From contig NZ_PEGG01000186.1 in the NCBI RefSeq assembly GCF_002737765.1, forward strand, positions 1-8,687: DNA of 8,687 bases, in the 5' to 3' direction. The notes beneath the pieces were generated by a model, which saw only the letters and a program-made list of their open reading frames with translations, was not told the origin of the DNA and ran no database searches. This document shows, piece after piece, positions 1-6,977 of the stretch. Each line of letters begins with the position of its first letter. The first letter of the stretch is position 1. Both the position numbers and the translations under genes were made by a program. The DNA is from Caulobacter sp. B11 (GTDB lineage: Bacteria > Pseudomonadota > Alphaproteobacteria > Caulobacterales > Caulobacteraceae).

Positions 1-1475
1 CCAGCGCGACGCCGAGGATCACCGGTCCCTGGTCCGAGCCGGGCCTGATCATCGCCGCCACGCCGAAGGATGTCAGCGTCCGCTACGACGGCAGGCTGGC
101 GCACGTCGCCTGGAGCGCCGTGCCGGGCGCGACCAGCTATCAGGTCAGCGTGCTGGAAGGGACCAGCGTCACCCACGGTCCCTTCGTGGTGACCTCGACA
201 ACGGTCCAGTTCCCGCTGGCCTATGACCCGGCCAAGACCTGGACCCTGGTAGCCCAGGCGGCCGACGGCTTCACCAAGGGGCCCGGCAGCCCGGCCATTG
301 CGGTGTTCGGTCCCGGCTGGTTCCTGTCGGCCAGCGCCGACCAGACGGCGATCAAGCCCGCCGACAGCCAGGCGATGGCGGATTTCGACATCGTCCTGGA
401 CCTGCCGGAGCTGTTCCCGTCCCTCCCGGAAACCCTGCCCCAGAACGAGACCTTCGTCCTGGCGGAGGGAACGGCGCCGTTCGTCTACAGCCTGACCATC
501 CCGGCCGGCTCCCTGGCCTGGACGTTCGAGGGCGGCGCCATCCGCGCGGACCTGCGCGCCGACTACCTGGGCTTCATAACCGCCCTGGAGTCGGCGACGG
601 CGACGCCCCTGGCCCTGGCCACCGTGCAGCAGGCCATCGGCCGGGCCATGCCGCAGACCTTCGCCGAGACGCTGTTCTACAACTACGGCCTGCGGGCCGA
701 GCAGGGCTGCGTGGACCTTCGGCCCGGCATGACGCTGCGGGCCGAGTACGAGACCTACCAGTTCCTCGGCGGGGCAGTGCCGGACCAGGCCTACCTCAAC
801 GGCTATGTCGCCTCGGCCTCGGCCGACTACCAGGTCGCCTCCTACGGTGGCTCGGGCAGCTGGCTGATCGGCTTCGACCGCTTCCTGGCGACCATCGCGG
901 CGGCGGGGGGCCTGACCGTCCCGACCCCGGCCTTTTCGCAGCGCAAGATGCAGGGCGCGGGCGGGGTGATCGACACTCTCTACGCCCAGTTCCGCCGGCC
1001 GTTCGTCCGACTGGTCTACCCGACCAGCTTCCAGTCGCAGGCCGCCACCGGGACGCCTTATCCGGAATATAACGCCGTGTTGCTGGCGGCCAGCAGGCTG
1101 GACGCGCTGGAGGCGGCCACCACCAACATCCGCAACGGGCTGGAGGCCGGGGCCGACGTCGCCCTGCTGTATTTCCGCGGCCGAACCACCCTGACCGCCG
1201 GGGTGCAGGTCTGGCTGGACGGCCAGCCGCTGTCGGTCCCGCTGGGGACGACGGTCGCCAACCTGCTGGAGCGTCGCGCGGCCCGGCCGCCCGGAACGGC
1301 GCTGCCCTTCAGCGGCCTTAGCCTGACTCGGGCCGCCGGGGCGGCGGTGACCGGGGCGCCGGCCGCCTTCGCCCTGGGCGCCGGCCTGCCGGTGCGGTTC
1401 GACTGGACGATCGGCCCCAACCCGGCCTGGCTGGACCTGCCCCTGCTGCACGGCGACGGCCTGACCCTCGGATGA
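1..1475 (+). CDS. FN3-containing beta-rich protein, 5'-truncated by the window edge
   Basis: The frame is open from the first complete codon (base 3) to the TGA at 1473-1475, giving 490 visible residues, so the real start lies upstream. The GTG at 120 is inside a domain and is not the start. Visible residues about 15-105 look like a fibronectin type III module: a WSAVPGATSYQV strand pair, then a TWTLVAQAADG strand and a GPGSP turn. The first visible residues (ITGPWSEPG) look like the end of a preceding module, so the FN3 units are probably in tandem. Further on are a segment around LRPGMTLRAEYETYQFLG (about 717-770) and, near 1210-1300, VWLDGQPLSVPLGTTVANLL, which faintly resembles a beta-grasp or SLBB fold. 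No transmembrane helix is visible. FN3 modules usually serve in binding; the rest is unrecognised. The stop overlaps the next start by 4 bases, indicating an operon. Confidence 0.
   Translation, partial: SATPRITGPWSEPGLIIAATPKDVSVRYDGRLAHVAWSAVPGATSYQVSVLEGTSVTHGPFVVTSTTVQFPLAYDPAKTWTLVAQAADGFTKGPGSPAIAVFGPGWFLSASADQTAIKPADSQAMADFDIVLDLPELFPSLPETLPQNETFVLAEGTAPFVYSLTIPAGSLAWTFEGGAIRADLRADYLGFITALESATATPLALATVQQAIGRAMPQTFAETLFYNYGLRAEQGCVDLRPGMTLRAEYETYQFLGGAVPDQAYLNGYVASASADYQVASYGGSGSWLIGFDRFLATIAAAGGLTVPTPAFSQRKMQGAGGVIDTLYAQFRRPFVRLVYPTSFQSQAATGTPYPEYNAVLLAASRLDALEAATTNIRNGLEAGADVALLYFRGRTTLTAGVQVWLDGQPLSVPLGTTVANLLERRAARPPGTALPFSGLSLTRAAGAAVTGAPAAFALGAGLPVRFDWTIGPNPAWLDLPLLHGDGLTLG
1472..1475 (+). 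promoter_or_regulatory. ATGA stop/start overlap (translational coupling)
   Basis: The TGA ending the FN3 gene (1473-1475) shares bases with the ATG of the next gene (1472-1474). No convincing Shine-Dalgarno sequence precedes this ATG, so initiation probably depends on ribosomes finishing the upstream gene. This is the usual arrangement for products made together. Confidence 0.7.
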
Positions 1476-2611
1476 GCCAGGCCGAGCCCATCTTCGCCCG
1501 CGCCGAGGGCCTGGACCTCTACTGGCTGGAGGGCGGCCTGAGCGGCTTCCTGGCCTCGCCGGACGCCGACCTGCTGGACAGCGTCAGCCTGAGCGCCAGC
1601 TGGGCCGATCCAGGCGGGCTCTACCTGTTCCTGGGGGCGCCGGCCGGGGACGGGGCGGCGCTGCAGGCGGACCTGCGGGCCTGGCTGGCCGGCCAGCCCG
1701 CCCGGCTGTTCTGGCTGGCGGCCCCGGACGATCCGCCCGAGCGCTGGCAGGCCCAGTGGCTGAATCTCGCCGACGATCTGCTCACCCGGCGGTTCGACGT
1801 CGACTATGGCGGCCTGATCCTCACCGTCACCGGCGGCGCGGCGGTCAGCCTGGCGACCGCCGCCCAGGGCTGGGGCTTCGCCTTCGCCGCCGATCCCGCC
1901 GCCAGCCTGCTGGCCGGCGGCGGGGTGCTGAGCGCCGACAGCCCGGCGGTCGTCACCTATGCCCCCACGCTCGAGGGCTGCTGGCGCTTTGCCCTGCCGC
2001 TGCCGGCCGCGACCCCGGAGGCGCCGTCCGGTCTTGAGCAGCTGGGTGCCTCGCTGCGGTTCTTCAGCGGCCAGCCGGACGGGACGATCCGCACCCTCAA
2101 TCTGCGCCCCCTGATCCAGGACGAGGACGGGCGGCTGTGGACCAGCCTGGACCCGCTGCGCCCGCTTGACCCAGTCCGCAGCCATCTCAGCTTCTTCCCG
2201 CCCCCCGACAGCGGCGAGACCGCCGACCCGCCAGCCTTCGGGTCCGACTATGCGACGGCCCGAGGCTATGCGGTCAGCCTGACCCCCCAGGATGCGACCG
2301 CCGACCTGCCAGCTGCGGGCCTGGTGCTGGCGCTCCAGCCCCAGACGGTTGGCGAACCGGGCGGCGTGCCGACCAGCGTCTATCCGACCCCGATCGGCGC
2401 CTTCGGGATGGCGGTCAGTATACCGGTCCAGGCCAAGGCGAGCCTCGACTTCAACCCCGCCGACCGCCTGCTCTGCGGCATGTCGGGGCTGGAATATCTC
2501 GGCCTGGCCGAGGAAACCGGGAACAGCCTGGTGTTCACCCGCCCCGGCCCCGCCTATGCCCCCCGGTCCTGGACGCCGAGGCCGAGGGTTCGACCCTCAC
2601 CCAGTCGCTGA
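1472..2611 (+). CDS. N-terminal part of a ~1216-aa beta-rich protein (frameshifted)
   Basis: As read, this frame encodes 379 residues, but only the first 364 appear authentic. The last 15 (RSWTPRPRVRPSPSR) are an arginine/proline-rich out-of-frame tail: 4 of 15 codons end in A/T, against 1 of 25 in the competing frame just downstream. Adding one C to the C6 run at 2559-2564 joins it to the frame that ends at 5121. The start ATG overlaps the upstream stop and begins MSQAEPIFARAEGLDLYWL, with no signal peptide. The sequence alternates short hydrophobic strands with Gly/Asp/Pro turns (for example LTVTGGAAVSLATAAQGWGF), suggesting a mostly beta structure with no membrane segment. I do not recognise a named domain. 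The gene sits second in the operon, before the metallo-beta-lactamase-fold gene. Confidence 0.8.
   Translation: MSQAEPIFARAEGLDLYWLEGGLSGFLASPDADLLDSVSLSASWADPGGLYLFLGAPAGDGAALQADLRAWLAGQPARLFWLAAPDDPPERWQAQWLNLADDLLTRRFDVDYGGLILTVTGGAAVSLATAAQGWGFAFAADPAASLLAGGGVLSADSPAVVTYAPTLEGCWRFALPLPAATPEAPSGLEQLGASLRFFSGQPDGTIRTLNLRPLIQDEDGRLWTSLDPLRPLDPVRSHLSFFPPPDSGETADPPAFGSDYATARGYAVSLTPQDATADLPAAGLVLALQPQTVGEPGGVPTSVYPTPIGAFGMAVSIPVQAKASLDFNPADRLLCGMSGLEYLGLAEETGNSLVFTRPGPAYAPRSWTPRPRVRPSPSR
2559..2564 (+). other. Frameshift site in a C6 run
   Basis: The upstream frame reads GCC CCC CGG through this run and stops at 2609-2611. The frame one base back reads CCG GTC CTG GAC GCC GAG from 2563 and stays open to 5121. 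One extra C gives the smooth junction AYAPPVLDAEAEGSTL. Between the run and the first downstream ATG (2641), 24 of 25 codons of the new frame end in G or C, so coding clearly continues there before any start codon. A missing base in the homopolymer is the simplest reading; a real mutation or -1 slippage at CCC are alternatives. Confidence 0.8.
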
Positions 2612-5121
2612 CCCCGCTGGGCGCCACCGCCTGGACGACCATGACCGTCGAGGGTGGGGTCGGCTACTACGCCCAGCCCGAGGAGGCGGCGCTGTATTCG
2701 GCCGGGGTCGGCGGGTTCCTGAACTATCTGGAGGTGCCGGCCGCGCTGCTGGCGGCCCCCACGGCGGAGACCCCTGGCTTTCCCCTGGCGCCCTACCGGG
2801 GCCTGGCCCAGGCCGATGTCGAGCTGGCCCGGCGGCTGGAGGCGCGGGCCATCGCCCCGGCCCGGCGCAAGTCGATCGGCGTGGAGACCGAAGAGCAGCT
2901 GCGGGCCCTGAAGGCCGAGTCCGGAGCGGTGGCGACCACGGTCGGGGTGACGCCGCAGGGCCTGGCGGTCGGGCTGACCAGCATCGACGGCCCCTGGGCC
3001 TGGCTGGGCATCGGCCGCAACACCACCGCTCCCGACGCCCTGCCGGACGTGCGCTTCACCCAGGTGCATGGCGAGTTTCGCCAGGCCGTGCAGACCAATC
3101 GCCTGTTCATGGTGCTGGGCGACGCCGACAGGGTGATGGCCAACGGCTCGGTGGCCTATCGGCTGACCGCCCTGGCCCTGGGCATGATCGGCGACCTGCC
3201 CCCGGGCAAGGGCGTCTCGCCGACCGTGCTGGCCCAGGTCCGGAGCGCGGTCTCGCCCAACTATCCGACCTATCCTGACGAAGCCGCCTTCGACGCGATG
3301 CTGGACAGCGCCACGGGCGGGGCGATCACCCCGGAGGAGCGGCTGGTCTTCCAGCGCTATGCCGGCCAGCTGCTGGTCAGCCTGGACCGCTGGCGCTTCC
3401 AGCTCTCGCCCCGCAACTGGCACAACCCGGCCCGGGCGGCCCCGGACTCCTTCGTGATCTTCAAGCTGGTGGGCGGCCGCAGCCTGGTCGAGCTGCTGGA
3501 CGATCTGCCCTCCTGGACCTGGCCGGAGGCGGCCTCCTCGGCCGGTCCGGCGGCGGCGCAGTCCTCGATCCGGGCGACCATCCGCAAGGCTCGGGAATCG
3601 GTGCTGACCGCGCAGGCGACCGGTGCCGGCAACACGCCCTACGACAACTTCGTCGCCATGGTCGACGACCCCAACTGGACCGGGGTGCTGGCCCTGTCGG
3701 TCGACGTGCCGCTCGACGCCCTGCCCGCCCCGCTGCAGGCCCTGGCGGCCGGCATCGATCCCAGCGGCTTCTACGCCCACCACCTGGGCCTGACCGCCAC
3801 CCCCTTCTCCGGCGAGACCGGCCAGCTGGTCTTCCAGACCAGCTCCAGCTTCGGGCTCATCGACTACCAGGACCCGGTCGACCAGTATTTCTCTGAAGAG
3901 ACCGCCTTCGCCTTCAAGGTCCTGCAGCTCACCGTCGGCTTCCAGAACGCCAACCTGGTCAGCTTCGCCAGCCGGGTGGAGCTGATGATCAACCGGCTGT
4001 TCGGGGCGCTGACCCGGCTGTTCCCGACCGGCCACGGCAACAACATCCTGCTGGACGGGGTCTATCAGAGCCAGCGGCTGCCGGATGGGTCGGCGCAGGG
4101 TGCCTATGTCTTCGCTATGCGGGGCGATAACAGCCTACAGCTGTCCTCGGGTGCCCTGGGGGTGGTGGAGCTGCGTTCGGCCCAGTTGGTGACCATGAAG
4201 GCGGCGGACCAGGCGGCTGGGGACTCCAACATCACCGCCATCTTCCAGCTGACCGGCAACCTGGGCTTCGCCGAGTTCCCCGACATCGACCCCTTCAGCT
4301 TCGGGCCGCCACTCACGCAAGGCCAGGAGCCGACGCCGCCGGAGCCGTTGAGCAGCTATCTGCGCTTCTCGAACCTGGCGATCAGCATGAGCTTTTCGCT
4401 GGCCGATCCGGCCGCGCTGACCTTCCGGGTGGCGGACGGCAACATCTATTTCGACCTGGCCAACAGCATCCCTCGCGCCAATTCCCTGTTCGCCCGCTTC
4501 CCGCTGCAGCTGACCGGGCTGGTCACCACGCCCGATCCCAAGCTGACGGGCCAGGCCGCCTCGGCGCTGACGCCGCAGAGCGCCGGCTTCGTCTCGATCA
4601 GCGCGCCGATCCAGCAGGGGACGCTGGGAAACCCCTGGTATGGCCTGACCTATGTCATCGACATGGGAGGCCTGGGCGCCCTGGCCGGCAATGTCGGCAT
4701 CACCATCAAGCTGCTGATCGGCTGGAGCCCGCAGACGGCCGAGACCGCGCCCGCCGTATTCGTCGGCGTCGCCCTGCCGGGGGTGAAGAACACCCTGGGG
4801 GTCGACCTGCCGCTGCAGGGCATTCTCAAGCTGGGTTTCCGCACGATCCAGTTGCTGGCCAACGACATCGACGGCCGGCGCAACTACCTGCTGCGGCTGC
4901 GGGACTTCGGCATCCGCATCCTGGGGCTCTCTTTCCCGCCTGGCCACAACGACGTCAGCCTGTTCGGCAACCCCGACCAGACCTCGAACACCAAGCTGGG
5001 CTGGTACGCCGCCTATTCGAAAGCGGCCGATCCGGCCCGCGCCAAACTCCAAACCGACCGCCGGACCCTGTCCGCCGGCAGGACGGCCCGCCGACTGGGA
5101 GATCGCCATGACCGCGCGTGA
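2563..5121 (+). CDS. C-terminal part of the ~1216-aa beta-rich protein (frameshifted)
   Basis: A gene caller would start at ATG 2641 (826 residues), but that ATG lacks a Shine-Dalgarno sequence and the same frame is coding from 2563, so this is probably the continuation of the gene starting at 1472. From ATG 2641, residues about 210-260 (PDEAAFDAML to LSPRNW) look helical. They are followed by DSFVIFKLVGGRSLVELL and then a long beta-rich half. Distinctive C-terminal segments are YLRFSNLAISMSFSLADP, NIYFDLANSIPRANSLFARF, and near 764-792 LSFPPGHNDVSL, FGNPDQ and LGWYAAY. No catalytic motif, signal peptide or membrane helix is visible. The arrangement vaguely recalls very long uncharacterised bacterial beta-repeat proteins (DUF6603-type), but this is low-confidence recall. 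The last ~20 residues are arginine-rich and may reflect another frame problem. It overlaps the MBL gene by 14 bases. Confidence 0.8.
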   Translation, partial: PVLDAEAEGSTLTQSLTPLGATAWTTMTVEGGVGYYAQPEEAALYSAGVGGFLNYLEVPAALLAAPTAETPGFPLAPYRGLAQADVELARRLEARAIAPARRKSIGVETEEQLRALKAESGAVATTVGVTPQGLAVGLTSIDGPWAWLGIGRNTTAPDALPDVRFTQVHGEFRQAVQTNRLFMVLGDADRVMANGSVAYRLTALALGMIGDLPPGKGVSPTVLAQVRSAVSPNYPTYPDEAAFDAMLDSATGGAITPEERLVFQRYAGQLLVSLDRWRFQLSPRNWHNPARAAPDSFVIFKLVGGRSLVELLDDLPSWTWPEAASSAGPAAAQSSIRATIRKARESVLTAQATGAGNTPYDNFVAMVDDPNWTGVLALSVDVPLDALPAPLQALAAGIDPSGFYAHHLGLTATPFSGETGQLVFQTSSSFGLIDYQDPVDQYFSEETAFAFKVLQLTVGFQNANLVSFASRVELMINRLFGALTRLFPTGHGNNILLDGVYQSQRLPDGSAQGAYVFAMRGDNSLQLSSGALGVVELRSAQLVTMKAADQAAGDSNITAIFQLTGNLGFAEFPDIDPFSFGPPLTQGQEPTPPEPLSSYLRFSNLAISMSFSLADPAALTFRVADGNIYFDLANSIPRANSLFARFPLQLTGLVTTPDPKLTGQAASALTPQSAGFVSISAPIQQGTLGNPWYGLTYVIDMGGLGALAGNVGITIKLLIGWSPQTAETAPAVFVGVALPGVKNTLGVDLPLQGILKLGFRTIQLLANDIDGRRNYLLRLRDFGIRILGLSFPPGHNDVSLFGNPDQTSNTKLGWYAAYSKAADPARAKLQTDRRTLSAGRTARRLGDRHDRA
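5097..5101 (+). promoter_or_regulatory. Ribosome binding site (GGGAG) of the MBL-fold gene
   Basis: GGGAG lies 6 bases upstream of the ATG at 5108, inside the end of the preceding gene. It is the clearest Shine-Dalgarno-like site in the window and supports 5108 as the start, which places the first MBL strand about 18 residues into the protein. Confidence 0.6.
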
Positions 5122-6433
5122 TCCGCTGACCGGAGATCCCCAGTTCGCCGCCGCCTCGCGGGTCGAATACTTCTGCCTCTGGTGCAACCAGGGCATGGCC
5201 AACTGGATCGAGATCTATGACCGCGACGGCGACGATACCGTGCCGGCCGCGATCGTACTCAGCGATTTCGGCGCGGGCGTGCGGCAGAGCGCGACCCAGG
5301 TGTCGATGCGCTATGCGCCGCCCGTCCATTTCATCGTGACCCGGCTGCGATACCTGATGGATCATGACCTGGAGCCGCGGATAGATCGCGTCGTTATCTC
5401 GCACCAGGACGCCGACCACCTCAACCTGCTACAGGCCATGGTGTCCGAATGCGAGCGCCGTACGATACCGCTGCGCATCACCGAGATCCGCTGGGGCGGT
5501 GGCAACTGGGGCCCAAGCGCCAACGCCACCCTCAGGCGCCTCACGCCCTTCGCAGACCGGGTGAGGCCCTGGCAGGGCACCTATTCGGACTACAGGCGCA
5601 ACATGCTCGGCGCGTTCTACAAACGCGCCCTGTTCCGGGCGGGCAACGTCTTTTTCCGCACCCTGGTGGTCGATGCGCCCATCTACATGGCCGGGGACGA
5701 TATCGAAAGGAACGGCAGCGGCGCCGTCATCGTCGTGGAATTCGATGGCGTCGGAACGATCATCCTGCCGGGGGACGCCACGGTCGATACGCTGGTCTGG
5801 GCCGATGACCGGATGCTGTGGTGGGAGCGTGGCACCGGCACGGCCGCCGTCCGACCCTGCTTCGTGATGTCGGTGCCGCACCATGGCGCCTATCGCACCT
5901 TGATCGACGAGGCGGGAGGAACCGGCGTGGATGGCGACGACGAATTCGTGGCGGCGCGGGCCTTCATTGAGCTGACACGACCCGACAGCCTTGCCGTCAG
6001 CGCCGGCGCCATGAACGGCCACCATCACCCGCACCTGAGCGTGCTGAACGTGCTGTCGAGCTACGCCGGCACCGGCGGCCTGTCGGACGAGGGAGAGGCT
6101 GTTACCCACAGCATCGCCTACTGGAACGATCTGGCCAACAAATGGGAGATCGCGCCGGCGATCACCCTGAATGTCTATACGACGATCATCCAACTCGATG
6201 ACCCCAACTGGGTCGCCAACTACCAATTCGTGATGAACTCGGACCGGACGGTCCACTCCCATTGGTTCCCGTTCGACGCGCCCACCTCGGCGAGTGACAC
6301 CGTGGTGGTGCTGATGCAGGTCGATACGCCGGAGCCGCCCCCCGGGACGCCCCCTGTGACGCCGCCGGTCGTGCCGGCGCGGTCCGGCCCGATCACCCGC
6401 GTGACGGCGCGGCGGACGGGCGGCGGGACATGA
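5108..6433 (+). CDS. Standalone metallo-beta-lactamase-fold hydrolase, ComEC C-terminal type
   Basis: The 441-residue product has the motif series of the ComEC/Rec2-type metallo-beta-lactamase fold. An opening strand pair (VEYFCLWCNQGMANWIEIYD, 19-38) precedes LSDFG (51-55). The metal motif is ISHQDADHLN (97-106; H99, D101, D103, H104). NGSGAVIVVEF (202-212) leads to LPGDAT (220-225; D223). SVPHHGAYRT (255-264; H258, H259) and SAG..NGHHHPH (298-309) complete the series. HxDxDH in place of HxHxDH is normal for this subgroup, so the site looks intact and a two-metal hydrolase is likely. The substrate is unknown; relatives act on DNA/RNA phosphoesters or other substrates. There are no ComEC membrane helices and no signal peptide, so it is probably cytoplasmic. 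The C-terminus is proline-rich (about 407-423), then basic. Its codon use seems slightly less GC-extreme than that of its neighbours. Confidence 0.9.
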   Translation: MTARDPLTGDPQFAAASRVEYFCLWCNQGMANWIEIYDRDGDDTVPAAIVLSDFGAGVRQSATQVSMRYAPPVHFIVTRLRYLMDHDLEPRIDRVVISHQDADHLNLLQAMVSECERRTIPLRITEIRWGGGNWGPSANATLRRLTPFADRVRPWQGTYSDYRRNMLGAFYKRALFRAGNVFFRTLVVDAPIYMAGDDIERNGSGAVIVVEFDGVGTIILPGDATVDTLVWADDRMLWWERGTGTAAVRPCFVMSVPHHGAYRTLIDEAGGTGVDGDDEFVAARAFIELTRPDSLAVSAGAMNGHHHPHLSVLNVLSSYAGTGGLSDEGEAVTHSIAYWNDLANKWEIAPAITLNVYTTIIQLDDPNWVANYQFVMNSDRTVHSHWFPFDAPTSASDTVVVLMQVDTPEPPPGTPPVTPPVVPARSGPITRVTARRTGGGT

Positions 6434-6437
6434 TCCA

Positions 6438-6977
6438 ATGTCGCTGAGCGCCATTCGAGACGCCTTCAGGTTCGCCGCCGAGACCGGCCAGGTCGATGGC
6501 GCCCGCCTGCCGCTGCTGGGCGTCCTGGTCGAAACCCTGGGCGCGCCAGAACTGCCCCTCAGCGGGGGCCGTTCGGCCCAGGAGGGGGCCGCTGCAACGC
6601 TTACCGGCGCGACCCAATGGCGGAACACCAACTGGTCGCTGACCATCACCGGCCAAAGTCCCGGCGGCCGCGACCAGCTTCGCATGGTGCTCAAGCTCGC
6701 GCCGCAAGCCCAGGCCTGGACCCTGGGCCAGGCGTTTCCCGACCTGCCGCTGTCACGCATGCCGGATGAGAGCGAGGACGCCGGCGGCGGGCTGACCCTG
6801 ACGACCTCGGTGCTGGAGGCTCTGGTCGTGGACCTGCCGGCGGTGCTCAGTGAAGCCGCCGACCAGGGCGGCGCCGGTCCGGCCCGGCTGCAGGGCTGGC
6901 TGCTGATCGACCAGGGGTTCTGGCGCCCTATGCCACCTATCTGGGCGGCTCGCGGCTGTGGCTCGACGGGCCGATGA
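6438..6977 (+). CDS. N-terminal part of a second long beta-rich protein (frameshifted)
   Basis: The frame starts at ATG 6438, four bases after the MBL stop, with a weak GGGA (6425-6428) nine bases upstream. It encodes 179 residues as read, but only about 160 seem authentic. After LQGWLLIDQG the read becomes FWRPMPPIWAARGCGSTGR, with 6 of 19 codons ending in A/T. Adding one G to the G4 run at 6914-6917 continues it as VLAPYATYLGGSRLWLDGP in the frame that runs off the right edge. The start MSLSAIRDAFRFAAETGQV looks like a short amphipathic helix rather than a signal peptide. Strand-rich segments such as NWSLTITGQ and GGLTLTTSVLEALVVDLPAV follow. I recognise no domain. Coupling to the MBL gene suggests the two products are used together. 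Confidence 0.75.
   Translation: MSLSAIRDAFRFAAETGQVDGARLPLLGVLVETLGAPELPLSGGRSAQEGAAATLTGATQWRNTNWSLTITGQSPGGRDQLRMVLKLAPQAQAWTLGQAFPDLPLSRMPDESEDAGGGLTLTTSVLEALVVDLPAVLSEAADQGGAGPARLQGWLLIDQGFWRPMPPIWAARGCGSTGR
6914..6917 (+). other. Frameshift site in a G4 run
   Basis: The upstream frame reads CAG GGG TTC TGG and stops at 6975-6977. The frame one base back reads GTT CTG GCG CCC TAT from 6917 and is open to the window end, about 590 codons. One extra G joins them cleanly as LIDQGVLAPYATYLGG. The first ATG of the downstream frame (6974) has no Shine-Dalgarno sequence, and 16 of the 19 codons before it end in G or C. This is the same direction and same kind of event as at 2559-2564. Confidence 0.75.

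Noticed and set aside
120..122. GTG as start of the first gene
   Set aside because: The same frame is open to the window edge and the bases upstream encode the first strands of the FN3 module.
1058..2185. 375-codon open frame on the - strand
   Set aside because: It is antisense across two well-supported overlapping genes, with an Arg/Gln/Gly-rich product and no start-site support.
2292..3278. 328-codon + strand frame bridging the first frameshift
   Set aside because: Its product is Arg/Pro/Ala-rich and out of frame with both flanking parts of the long gene, so it does not explain the break.
2554..4035. 493-codon open frame on the - strand
   Set aside because: It is antisense to the long beta-rich gene, and its low-complexity Gly/Gln/Arg/Asp-rich product has no domain features.
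5012..5107. Fusion of the ~1216-residue protein to the MBL protein through the +1 frame
   Set aside because: The MBL frame is open upstream of its ATG, but a clear GGGAG ribosome site sits 6 bases before ATG 5108, and the upstream stretch (RKRPIRPAPNSKPTAGP) has no domain character.
6407..6437. Terminator or promoter between the MBL gene and the next gene
   Set aside because: The spacer is only 4 bases, and the GC-rich stretch before it lacks a clear hairpin followed by a T run or recognisable -35/-10 elements.
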